This document shows, one piece after another, positions 24,309 to 32,759 of a stretch of DNA of 64,000 nucleotides. This DNA comes from an uncultured Granulosicoccus sp. (GTDB taxonomy: Bacteria > Pseudomonadota > Gammaproteobacteria > Granulosicoccales > Granulosicoccaceae): NCBI GenBank assembly GCA_947492525.1, contig CANLNQ010000007.1, positions 1 to 64,000 on the forward strand. The letters are read 5' to 3'. How positions within the stretch are numbered: the stretch's first letter is position 1; each line of letters starts with the position of its first letter. Made by a program: the position numbers and the translations under genes. The notes beneath the pieces were generated by a model, which did no database searches, had not been told where the DNA came from, and worked only from the letters and a program-made list of their open reading frames with translations.

Positions 24309-25795
24309 ATCATGTTGCCAAGGGCATACTGACAGGGCTCGCCCTGGGAGTGCTCTCAATGCCCGTGCTTGCCCGGGATATCACTATCGATCTGGTTGGA
24401 GAGCCTTCTTCTCTGGATCCGCAGGTGCAATGGAATCCGGACAGCTACTACGTCTACCGGAATATCTTCGACAACCTGGTAACCCGCGACAACGACGGGA
24501 ACATCGTTCCCCAGATTGCCGTGTCCTGGGAACAGACCAGCGATACCGAACTGACGCTGACACTGCGCGATGATGTCAGCTTTCATGACGGCGTTGACTT
24601 GAGTGCTGAAGATGTCGTGTTCTCGGTCAAGAGAATCACGGATCCGGATTTTGCCTCACCGCAGCTGGGCCAGTTCAACCAGATCATCGGCGCGGAAGTG
24701 ATTGATGATGTCACGGTCAAGCTGACCACTGATGGGCCCTACCCGGCATTGCTGGCGCAGTTGGTGAAACTTTCCATCGTGCCGAAGCATGTGGTTGAAG
24801 CCGTTGGCAAGGAAGCGTTCAACACGGCGCCTGTCGGTTCAGGCCCCTACAAGTTCGATGAGTGGAAGCGGGGCGTCTCGGTCACACTGAGCAGAAACGA
24901 GGATTACTGGGGAGAGGCCGGCCCATTCGATAACGCCATCTACAGAGCCGTGCCGGATGCAGCCACCCGCGTGGCCGATCTGCAAGCTGGTTCTGCCGAT
25001 CTGGTGGTCAGTATCAACAGTGATGCAACCCTGCAACTGCAAGGCGTCGATGGCGTTCAGGTCCTGTCGGCACCGACGGAACGCGTGGCCTATCTGGGCA
25101 TGAACCTCGACAAGCCGCCGTTCAATGATCCGGACATGCGAAAGGCGGCCAGCCTGGCCATTGACGTTGAAGGCATCACGCAGGGTTTGCTGGGAGCCGG
25201 CGAGATTCCCATGGCACAGCTGGCAAGTCCTGCGCATTTCGGCTATGCCGAGGGTATCGAACCTTTCGTGTACGACCCCGAGGCTGCGAAGAAACTGACC
25301 GCTGCCAAGGCCGATCTGGCCGCGACGCCGGTGACCTTTGCCACGGCACCCGTATTCGATCAGCGTGTGGTGCAGGCCTTGCAGCAGATGCTGAACGATG
25401 TGGGCTTCAATGTATCCATCTCGGTGACCGACATGCCTACCTACCTGAATATCGTTCGTTCCGAGCCGGCCGATAACGCCGAGCTCAGCTTTGGTCGCTG
25501 GTCCTGCGCCTGTCAGGACGCAGATGGCATCACCTATCCGCTCCTGCATTCCGATAGTGCATGGTCACGTGTGAACGAGCCGGAGCTGGATGTGCTTCTC
25601 GATAGTGCAAGAGTGTCTCTGGATGAGGATGTGCGCATGGAGGCCTATGGCAAGGTACATCAGATCAATCGCGAGAATGTCTACGTTCTGCCCCTGTATC
25701 AGGCAGCGGTTCTCTACGGTGCCTCGTCCAGTCTGTCTTTCGTACCCACTGCCAACGAAAGCATGTTCCTCAACCGCATGAGCTGGTCTGACTGA
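24305..25795 (+). CDS. ABC transporter solute-binding protein, family 5 (peptide/opine type)
   Basis: 496 aa with a signal peptide (ILTGLALGVLSMPVLARD). ITIDLVGEPSSLDPQVQWN and the AVSWEQTSDTELTLTLRDDVSFHDG stretch are hallmarks of DppA/OppA-like proteins. It captures the substrate in the periplasm for the permeases just downstream. The genes that follow encode a gamma-glutamyltransferase and a deacetylase-like enzyme, suggesting a modified or gamma-glutamyl peptide, but ligand cannot be read from sequence. It overlaps the GntR stop by four bases. Confidence 0.9.
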   Translation: MNHVAKGILTGLALGVLSMPVLARDITIDLVGEPSSLDPQVQWNPDSYYVYRNIFDNLVTRDNDGNIVPQIAVSWEQTSDTELTLTLRDDVSFHDGVDLSAEDVVFSVKRITDPDFASPQLGQFNQIIGAEVIDDVTVKLTTDGPYPALLAQLVKLSIVPKHVVEAVGKEAFNTAPVGSGPYKFDEWKRGVSVTLSRNEDYWGEAGPFDNAIYRAVPDAATRVADLQAGSADLVVSINSDATLQLQGVDGVQVLSAPTERVAYLGMNLDKPPFNDPDMRKAASLAIDVEGITQGLLGAGEIPMAQLASPAHFGYAEGIEPFVYDPEAAKKLTAAKADLAATPVTFATAPVFDQRVVQALQQMLNDVGFNVSISVTDMPTYLNIVRSEPADNAELSFGRWSCACQDADGITYPLLHSDSAWSRVNEPELDVLLDSARVSLDEDVRMEAYGKVHQINRENVYVLPLYQAAVLYGASSSLSFVPTANESMFLNRMSWSD

Positions 25796-25797
25796 TC

Positions 25798-26724
25798 ATG
25801 CTCCGCTTCCTCCTGCATCGCGGTGGACAGGCACTGGTCGCGGCATTCGGTGTGGTGACGCTGGTGTTCTTCATCCAGCGTCTGGCCGGTGACCCGACGG
25901 CGCTGTTGTTGCCTGAAACCGCGACGCAGGCGGATATCGATGCCATGCGGGCAAGCCTGGGTCTTGACCGGGCCTTGTGGGTGCAATACCTGGATTTTCT
26001 GGGTGATGTCCTGCGGCTGGATCTGGGGCAGTCGTTCATCCAGAACGCACCGGTACTGGACATCATTCTCAGTCGCGTACCTCAGACCCTGCAACTGGCA
26101 GCCGGTGCCCTGCTTGTCGCTCTGGCCATCGGCATGCCTCTGGGTCTGTTGATGGCCCTGACGCGAGGCCGTCTCGTCTCGCGATGGATCATGGGGGTGG
26201 TGCTGGCCTGCCAGTCCATGCCGACTTTCTGGAGCGGTATCATGATGATTCTGGTTTTCGGTGTCTGGCTGAAATGGCTGCCGCCATCGGGTACCGGAAC
26301 ACTCTCGCATCTGGTCATGCCCTCGATTGCGCTGGGTCTGCTGTCACTGGCAACCTATGCCCGCATTGTCCGCTCCGCGGTCATCGATGAGCTGGGCAAG
26401 GATTATGTGCGCTCGGCGCGTGCACGAGGCGTGGGAACCGGGCGATTGGTCAAGCATCATCTGCTGCGAAATTCCCTGATCCCGGTCATCTCCATCACGG
26501 CTCTCGAGCTCTCGCAACTGCTGGCAGGCGCCGTCATCGTGGAGACGGTCTTTGCCTGGCCGGGTCTGGGGCTGTTGACGGTACAGAGTATTGCCTCGCG
26601 TGATTTTCTGGTCGTGCAGGCAGTGGTGCTGATCGGTGCGTTCGTCACCATCGGTGCCAATCTGGCTGCGGATATCCTGTATTCCGTGGTCGATCCCCGG
26701 GTACGCCTCACGGAGTCTTCATGA
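25798..26724 (+). CDS. ABC transporter permease, DppB type
   Basis: 308 aa, six transmembrane helices. The N-terminal FLLHRGGQALVAAFGVVTLVFF segment and RLAGDPTALLLPETATQ loop are typical of DppB-like permeases. The EAA-type coupling motif lies in KDYVRSARARGVGTGRLVKHH. It starts directly after the binding-protein stop and overlaps the next permease by four bases. Confidence 0.92.
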   Translation: MLRFLLHRGGQALVAAFGVVTLVFFIQRLAGDPTALLLPETATQADIDAMRASLGLDRALWVQYLDFLGDVLRLDLGQSFIQNAPVLDIILSRVPQTLQLAAGALLVALAIGMPLGLLMALTRGRLVSRWIMGVVLACQSMPTFWSGIMMILVFGVWLKWLPPSGTGTLSHLVMPSIALGLLSLATYARIVRSAVIDELGKDYVRSARARGVGTGRLVKHHLLRNSLIPVISITALELSQLLAGAVIVETVFAWPGLGLLTVQSIASRDFLVVQAVVLIGAFVTIGANLAADILYSVVDPRVRLTESS

Positions 26725-27563
26725 TCATGTCGCGTCCCCTTGCACGGGTACGCAGCAGTCTGTCCTGGTGGCCGGCACTGTTGCTGGCCACACTGGTGCT
26801 GCTTGCCGTGTTTGCCCCCTGGATCGCACCGGTTGACCCGGACCGGCAGAACCTGCTGGGGCGATTGAAGCCGCCGGGCTTCGAGGCACGCGGACAGCTC
26901 TTCTGGCTCGGGTCCGATGAACTGGGCCGGGATGTGCTGAGTCGCATGATCTACGGGGCCCGGGTATCGATCTCGGTGGCCTTTCTCTCGGTGATGCTCT
27001 CAGGCATCGTGGGTGTGAGTGTCGGCATGCTGGCCGGCTACCTGCGGGGCCCGGTGGAAACCGTCCTGATGCGCCTCGTGGACATCTTCCTCTCCATACC
27101 GGCGATATTGCTGGCCATCATTACCGTCGCGGTGCTGGGGCCAGGCTTCATCAACGTCATTCTGGTGCTGGCGCTGACCCGCTGGCCCCGGTATGCACGT
27201 GTTGCCTATGGGCAGACACTGGCGTTGGCCGATCGTCCCTTCGTCACACTGGCAAGGGCGATGGGGGCTTCGACCCCGCGCGTACTTTTCACTCACCTGC
27301 TGCCCAATATCGCCGGCCCCTTGCTTGTCGTGGCAACGCTCGAGTTCGGTCTGATGGTGTTGTTCGAGGCCGGTCTGTCGTTTCTGGGTCTGGGTGTTCA
27401 GCCCCCGACGGCCAGCTGGGGGTCCATGCTCTCCACCGGACGCAGCTATGTGGCATCGGCCTGGTGGATCGCAACATTTCCCGGGCTTGCATTGTTTTTA
27501 CTGGTCTTGTCGGCCAACCTCATCGGCGACCGCTTGACCGATCAGATAGGAAAAGGTAGATAA
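26721..27563 (+). CDS. ABC transporter permease, DppC type
   Basis: 280 aa. An N-terminal helix, then the conserved LGSDELGRDVLSRMIYGARVS of DppC-like permeases, the coupling region FVTLARAMGASTPRVLFTHLLPN, and the closing GDRLTD. It pairs with the upstream DppB-like protein (4-base overlap). The next gene, an SDR, starts on the base after its stop, so the enzymes are translated as part of the same operon. Confidence 0.92.
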   Translation: MIMSRPLARVRSSLSWWPALLLATLVLLAVFAPWIAPVDPDRQNLLGRLKPPGFEARGQLFWLGSDELGRDVLSRMIYGARVSISVAFLSVMLSGIVGVSVGMLAGYLRGPVETVLMRLVDIFLSIPAILLAIITVAVLGPGFINVILVLALTRWPRYARVAYGQTLALADRPFVTLARAMGASTPRVLFTHLLPNIAGPLLVVATLEFGLMVLFEAGLSFLGLGVQPPTASWGSMLSTGRSYVASAWWIATFPGLALFLLVLSANLIGDRLTDQIGKGR

Positions 27564-28322
27564 ATGAATTTCGAATCCGAGTTTCAGGGCAAGCGCGTCG
27601 TCATCACGGGCGCCGCCGGCATCATGGGCAGGTCCCTGGCCAAGGCCTTCAGGGAGGCCGGTGCCGAGCTCTGTCTCACCGACAGAAGCACCGACGGCTT
27701 GCCGGACTTTGCCGTGGCTGCCGACCTGACGAGCGATGAGGGGCTGGCGCATCTGCTCGATCAGGTCAGGCAGCGCTGGGGTGCGCCTGATGTGGTCATC
27801 AACAATGCAGCGCTTTATCCGTCCTCCTTTCTGCTCGACATGGAAGTGGCAGACTGGGATCGCATCATGTCGGTCAATGTGCGTGCACCGTTCGTGTTGA
27901 TGCGTGGGTTCTGCCTGCAGATGATCGAAGCCGAAGTGAAAGGCAATTTCGTGAATATTTCCTCGGGTGCGGCGCGCAAGATGCGACGCACCGCCGTCAC
28001 TTACTGCATGTCCAAGACCGCGCTGGATCGCATGACGAAAGGCTTTGCGCTGGAGGTTGCCGAGTTCGGCATTCGTGTCAATGCGCTGGAGCCGGGCTTT
28101 GCCGCAGGTAGTGCGGTGTCCTCCCTGTCGCAGGAACATATCGACAGGGTCATGGCGGCGATCCCGCTGGGTTGTGAAACGGCGCCCGAAGATGTCGGGC
28201 AGTCGGCCTTGTTTCTGGCCTCGTCGGCGGCGAAGAACATCACGGGTACGTCACTGGCTGTGGACGGCGGCAACTCTGCCGGCACCATGGATGTCTATCA
28301 AGACAAGAAGCGACCACTGTGA
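27564..28322 (+). CDS. SDR family NAD(P)-dependent oxidoreductase
   Basis: 252 aa classical short-chain dehydrogenase. It has the coenzyme motif TGAAGIMG, INNAALYP (the NNAG element), catalytic Ser in FVNISSGAA and the YCMSK Tyr/Lys pair, with VDGGNSAG at the end. It overlaps the next gene by four bases. Located between transporter permeases and hydrolases, it probably oxidises or reduces an alcohol or keto group on the imported compound; the substrate is unknown. Confidence 0.88.
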   Translation: MNFESEFQGKRVVITGAAGIMGRSLAKAFREAGAELCLTDRSTDGLPDFAVAADLTSDEGLAHLLDQVRQRWGAPDVVINNAALYPSSFLLDMEVADWDRIMSVNVRAPFVLMRGFCLQMIEAEVKGNFVNISSGAARKMRRTAVTYCMSKTALDRMTKGFALEVAEFGIRVNALEPGFAAGSAVSSLSQEHIDRVMAAIPLGCETAPEDVGQSALFLASSAAKNITGTSLAVDGGNSAGTMDVYQDKKRPL

Positions 28323-29191
28323 TCTGGAATCGTCCCCCCTATCCCTGGCCCGCAGGCAAACGCTCGGCCGCCTGTTTTTCGGTGGACGTCGATGCCAATG
28401 CACCGTGGTACTGGCAGCATCGAACCGACCTGCCCGACACGCTGGCCGCACGCGAACACCGTCAATACGGTTTGCGAGCCGGACTTGCCCGCATGGTTGC
28501 GATGCTCGACAGACTCGGTATTCAGGGCAGTTTCTTCGTACCGGCCGTGGTGGCCTACGACAATCCGGAGCTGTTGCCGGGTCTGCTGGAGCGTGGTCAC
28601 GAGATTGCCCTGCATGGCTACTTTCATGAGCTGGTCTCGGATATCAACGATGAGCAGTTCACCCAGGCGCTGGAGTCGTCCATCGAGTTGTTCGTCTCTC
28701 AGACAGGTCTGAGGCCGCAGGGCTTTCGCTCGCCAGCCTGGGAAATGACACCTCATATGCTCAGTGAACTGGCACGACTTGATCTGTGGGACAGCTCCCT
28801 GATGGGGGAGGACGTTCCCTATGGTATTGCCGGGGTCACCGAAGTACCGGTGCGCTGGGACAATGACGATGCCATCTTCTTCAAGTTTCTCGGCGCCGGG
28901 GACAAATCACCGCGGCCGGATGAAGAAGTGGAGCGTCAGTGGGCCAATGATGCAGCAGCGCAGACCCGTGATGGCGGGCTGTTCATGCTGACAGTACATG
29001 ACTGGATCTCGGGGCGAGCGGCGCGGGTCGAGATGCTCGAGAGAATCCTGCAGAAACTGATCGAGGATGACTCGGTCTGGTGCACAAGCTGTGGGCAGAT
29101 CGCCGCCCATCACAAGACATTGAGCAACACGCTGGATGTGTCGCTCGATATGCTCACGCCGATCAATGACAGGAAGACGAAAAATGGATAA
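28319..29191 (+). CDS. Polysaccharide deacetylase-like (CE4-fold) hydrolase
   Basis: 290 aa, NodB-homology fold. The early SVDVDANA gives the metal Asp motif, EIALHGYFHE gives the H-x4-H type zinc site, and FRSPAWEMTPHML is the conserved arginine motif. There is no signal peptide, so it is cytoplasmic. It resembles the PuuE/allantoinase-like branch, which hydrolyses amide or imide bonds of small molecules rather than polysaccharides. It overlaps the gamma-glutamyltransferase start (ATGGATAA), so the genes are translationally coupled. Confidence 0.82.
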   Translation: MIWNRPPYPWPAGKRSAACFSVDVDANAPWYWQHRTDLPDTLAAREHRQYGLRAGLARMVAMLDRLGIQGSFFVPAVVAYDNPELLPGLLERGHEIALHGYFHELVSDINDEQFTQALESSIELFVSQTGLRPQGFRSPAWEMTPHMLSELARLDLWDSSLMGEDVPYGIAGVTEVPVRWDNDDAIFFKFLGAGDKSPRPDEEVERQWANDAAAQTRDGGLFMLTVHDWISGRAARVEMLERILQKLIEDDSVWCTSCGQIAAHHKTLSNTLDVSLDMLTPINDRKTKNG

Positions 29192-30776
29192 CGCGGCAGG
29201 GCTGGAACGCCAGGGCAGCTCGTCTGCCAAGCGCTCGGCACAGACATGGTCGGTGAGCAAACCGCAAGTGGAGAGCTCGGGAGGTATCGTTGCCGCTCAG
29301 AACGAAGAAGCTGCAACGGTGGGCGCCACGGTTCTGGCTAAGGGCGGCAACGCCATGGACGCAGCTGTTGCCACCGCATTGGCGTTGTCGGTCGTGGAGC
29401 CCTGGCTGAGTGGACTTGGCGGCGGTGGTTTTCTCCTGCACGCGGATAATAATGGCACGGTCGAGGCGCTTGATTTCAATCTGCGTGCTCCGGAGAAAGT
29501 GGATATCGCCGATTATCCCTTGCAGGGCGGTGCCGGTGGTGACTGGTTCAACTGGCCTTCGGTGCACGAGGATCGCAATCTGATCGGTCCGCTGTCGATC
29601 TGTGTGCCGGGTGCCGTGGCTGGCTTGTCGGAGGCACTGCAACGCCACGGCACACTGTCATGGGCAGACGCCCTGGCACCTGCGATCGCTCTGGCAGAAA
29701 GAGGCATGCGTATCGACTGGTTTGCCGAACTGGCCCTGGCCATCGATACACCGGGCCTGTCGAGTCAGTCGTCGGCAGCCAGTCTGTTTCTGGATAGCTC
29801 GAGGCGGGTGGTCGACCCGGATGACCCCGCCTGTCGTTTGTTGCCGATGCCGGCCAAGGCCGCGATGCTCAGACGTCTGGCCGAACACGGCGCTCGGGAT
29901 TTCTACGAGGGTCAGGTCGCAGCCAGCTTGCTGAAGAACCTCAATGACAGTGGCTCGAAGATGACGGCCCGTGATCTGGCGGAGTATCGTCCGGTCTGGC
30001 AGACAGCTGCGCAGAGTAGCTATCGAGACAGAATGGTGCACACCATACCCGGTCTGTCCGGTGGGCCCAGCCTGGTACAGGCTTTGGCGGATCTGGCCGG
30101 GCAGGATCTGGCTGCTGCCAGCAGTGCCGAGGCCGCTGCTGCCTATGCCAGAGCCATTCGACAAGCCTATGAATCCCGTCTGCGGGAAATGGGTCATGCC
30201 GCTGGCAAGGGTGATTGCACCAGCCATCTCTCCGTCATCGATGGCCAGGGCAATATGGTCTCGCTGACCAATACGCTGCTGTCTCGGTTCGGCTCCAAGG
30301 TGGTCGCAGCGGATCTGGATCTGCTGCTCAACAATGGCATGATGTGGTTCGACCCTCGCCCGGATCAGCCCAATTCCATCTGTGGTGGCGCAAAGCCTCT
30401 GGCCAACATGTCGCCCGTGATCACGACGCGCGATGGCAAACCCGATATCGCCGTCGGGGCTGCCGGCGGGCGACAGATCTTCCCTGCCATACTGCAACTG
30501 CTGTCCGCAGTGATCGACCGTGACATGTCGCTCGAGGACGCTGTGCACTCACCACGGATCGATGCGAGTACACCGACGATACTGGTCAATCGCCTGGCCA
30601 CCACCGACACGGCGACTGCCATATCCAGCATGTACCCGGTGCAGATCACCGAGGACTCTCTGCACCCGGTGCAGTTTGCCATCCCCTCCATGGTTCAGGC
30701 CGGTAGAGACGGCGCCCCGAATGCCGGCGCAGTTCATCCGAACAGCCCCTGGGCTGCGGCAGTGGCAGAGAAATGA
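29184..30776 (+). CDS. Gamma-glutamyltransferase family Ntn hydrolase, no signal peptide
   Basis: 530 aa from ATG 29184 (AGGAAG upstream). GGIVAAQNEEAATVGATVL and GGNAMDAAVATALALSVVEP open the large subunit. The expected self-cleavage nucleophile is Thr346 in DCTSHLSVID, with the family GG-rich loops after it. Periplasmic GGTs have a signal peptide; this one does not and sits between ABC transporter genes, so it probably hydrolyses a gamma-glutamyl or similar amide bond on the imported compound in the cytoplasm. It overlaps the next ATPase gene by four bases. Confidence 0.87.
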   Translation: MDNAAGLERQGSSSAKRSAQTWSVSKPQVESSGGIVAAQNEEAATVGATVLAKGGNAMDAAVATALALSVVEPWLSGLGGGGFLLHADNNGTVEALDFNLRAPEKVDIADYPLQGGAGGDWFNWPSVHEDRNLIGPLSICVPGAVAGLSEALQRHGTLSWADALAPAIALAERGMRIDWFAELALAIDTPGLSSQSSAASLFLDSSRRVVDPDDPACRLLPMPAKAAMLRRLAEHGARDFYEGQVAASLLKNLNDSGSKMTARDLAEYRPVWQTAAQSSYRDRMVHTIPGLSGGPSLVQALADLAGQDLAAASSAEAAAAYARAIRQAYESRLREMGHAAGKGDCTSHLSVIDGQGNMVSLTNTLLSRFGSKVVAADLDLLLNNGMMWFDPRPDQPNSICGGAKPLANMSPVITTRDGKPDIAVGAAGGRQIFPAILQLLSAVIDRDMSLEDAVHSPRIDASTPTILVNRLATTDTATAISSMYPVQITEDSLHPVQFAIPSMVQAGRDGAPNAGAVHPNSPWAAAVAEK

Positions 30777-31726
30777 GTCTGCTCGCCATCGACGATCTGG
30801 CCATCGGCGCAGCTGACCTGTCTCTGGTGGACGGGGTCACGCTCAGCGTGGAGCCGGGCGAGGTGGTGGCGCTGGTGGGTGAGAGCGGTTCGGGTAAATC
30901 ACTCACGGCGCTATCGATCATGGGATTGCTGGCTGACGGTCTGCAACGTCAGCGTGGCAGCATCGAGTTTGACGGCGTGGATCTGACGCAACTTGCCGAC
31001 GAACAATTGCGCAGCTTGCGCGGAGCCGAGCTTGCCATGATCTTCCAGGAACCGGTGTCGTCTCTCAACCCGCTGGCAGCAGTAGGGGATCAGGTGGCGG
31101 AAAGTCTGATCGTGCATGGGCGCTCGAGCGTTGCCGATGCCGGTCGCGAGGCCATCGACATGCTCAGGCGGGTAGGTATACCGGAACCCGAGCGCCGGGC
31201 CAGGCAGTTGCCGACCGAGCTCTCGGGTGGCATGTGTCAGCGTGTCATGATCGCTGCAGCCTTGATCTCCCGACCGCGGCTGTTGATTGCCGATGAGCCA
31301 ACCACGGCACTCGATGTGACCATTCAGGCGCAGATTCTGGCCTTGATGTCCGCGCTGGCCGAGGAGGCCAACACCGCCATATTGCTGATCACGCACGACA
31401 TGGGAGTCGTGGCCGAGATGGCCGACAAGGTCTGTGTCATGTATGGCGGTCGTGTGGTCGAGCAGGGGCCGGTGGAGGCGCTGTTCGCCACACCGCGTCA
31501 CCCCTATACAAACATGCTGCTCAAGACCATTCCACGGCTGGACGAAGAGCCCGGGCAGGAGCTGTTTGCGATTCCGGGCAATGTGCCCAGCCCACGTGAC
31601 TGGCCGGTGGGTTGTCGTTTCAGAACGCGCTGCGACCGGGCCGATGAGACCTGTGCCGAACGTCCGGCGTTGACGGGTCAGCTTCATCAGGTCGCCTGTC
31701 ATCATGCGCTGCGAGGTGATGCATGA
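30773..31726 (+). CDS. ABC transporter ATPase, DppD type
   Basis: 317 aa. Walker A GESGSGKS, Q-loop in MIFQEPVSSLNPL, signature LSGGM (in ELSGGMCQRVMIA), Walker B LLIADEPTTALD and the switch His in LLITHDMG. The C-terminal CRFRTRCDRADETC cysteine motif is typical of oligopeptide ATPases, which may bind an Fe-S cluster. It overlaps the partner ATPase gene by four bases and completes the importer with it. Confidence 0.93.
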   Translation: MSLLAIDDLAIGAADLSLVDGVTLSVEPGEVVALVGESGSGKSLTALSIMGLLADGLQRQRGSIEFDGVDLTQLADEQLRSLRGAELAMIFQEPVSSLNPLAAVGDQVAESLIVHGRSSVADAGREAIDMLRRVGIPEPERRARQLPTELSGGMCQRVMIAAALISRPRLLIADEPTTALDVTIQAQILALMSALAEEANTAILLITHDMGVVAEMADKVCVMYGGRVVEQGPVEALFATPRHPYTNMLLKTIPRLDEEPGQELFAIPGNVPSPRDWPVGCRFRTRCDRADETCAERPALTGQLHQVACHHALRGDA

Positions 31727-32718
31727 GTTCCCTGTTGCAGATCAGTGATCTGAAAGTGCATTTCCCGGTTCGAACCGGCCGGTTCGGAGGCAGTCAGTCG
31801 GTGGTCAAGGCGGTCGACGGTGTGTCGATCCGCATCGAGCAGAACGAGACCGTGGCGATTGTGGGTGAGTCCGGTTGTGGCAAGTCGACCACGGGCAATG
31901 CGGTTCTCGGCCTGGCACCGGTGACTGCGGGTCGCATCGAGTTTCAGGGGCAGGATCTGGCATCACTGAATGCAAAAGGCCGTCGAGATGTCTGGCGCGA
32001 TCTGCAGGTCATCTTCCAGGATCCGGTGTCTGCGCTGAATCCCCGGCGCACCATCGCCCAATCCATTGCCGAGCCGTTGCAGATTCACGGCCATGATGAA
32101 CGGCAGATCGAGGCCCGTGTCGATGAGCTGATGGGGCTGGTCGGTCTCAATCCGGACCAGCGAGATCGTCGACCCGGCGCGTTGTCCGGTGGTCAGCGGC
32201 AGCGTGTGGTCATTGCCCGGGCACTGGCCTTGTCACCGAAACTGATCATCTGCGATGAACCGGTCAGTGCATTGGATGTGTCCATTCAGAGCCAGATCCT
32301 GAATCTTCTGATGCGCCTGCAGCGCGAGCTGGGTCTGAGTTACCTGTTCATCGCCCATGACTTGAGCGTCGTCCGGCATATCGCCGATCGCGTGGCTGTC
32401 ATGTACCTGGGCATGGTGGTGGAAGAGGGGCCGGCGGCCACGGTGTTCGCCAATCCGGTGCATCCCTATACAGAGGCCTTGTTGTCGGCCATTCCCCTGC
32501 CGGACCCTGCCTTGCGCCACAGCCGTCGCAAGATCGTGCTGGAGGGGGATCTGCCGAGTCCGATGAACCCACCCTCCGGTTGCCCGTTCGTGACGCGATG
32601 TCCTCTGGCGGAACCTGCCTGCGCAGAGGCGCGGCCCGCGCTGGAGGCGGTGTCAGCGCAGCACTTCGCGCGATGCCGGGTACGTGTACCGATAACGAGG
32701 GAATCGCAGGACTGCTGA
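31723..32718 (+). CDS. ABC transporter ATPase, DppF type
   Basis: 331 aa. Walker A GESGCGKS, LSGGQRQRV signature, Walker B LIICDEPVSALD, and the C-terminal CPFVTRCPLAEPAC motif. It is the last gene of the GntR-controlled operon of nine genes that starts near 23529. A hairpin with a short T run follows at 32724-32750. Confidence 0.93.
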   Translation: MSSLLQISDLKVHFPVRTGRFGGSQSVVKAVDGVSIRIEQNETVAIVGESGCGKSTTGNAVLGLAPVTAGRIEFQGQDLASLNAKGRRDVWRDLQVIFQDPVSALNPRRTIAQSIAEPLQIHGHDERQIEARVDELMGLVGLNPDQRDRRPGALSGGQRQRVVIARALALSPKLIICDEPVSALDVSIQSQILNLLMRLQRELGLSYLFIAHDLSVVRHIADRVAVMYLGMVVEEGPAATVFANPVHPYTEALLSAIPLPDPALRHSRRKIVLEGDLPSPMNPPSGCPFVTRCPLAEPACAEARPALEAVSAQHFARCRVRVPITRESQDC

Positions 32719-32723
32719 GCGTT

Positions 32724-32750
32724 CTGCCGGCATCGTGTTGCCGGCAGTTT
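32724..32750. terminator. Hairpin between convergent ABC operon and helicase
   Basis: CTGCCGGC / GCCGGCAG perfect 8-bp stem, 8-base loop, then TTT on the plus strand. It sits in the 41-base gap between two converging genes and probably ends transcription of the ABC operon, perhaps of both. Confidence 0.7.
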
Positions 32751-32759
32751 GCAGCAGGA

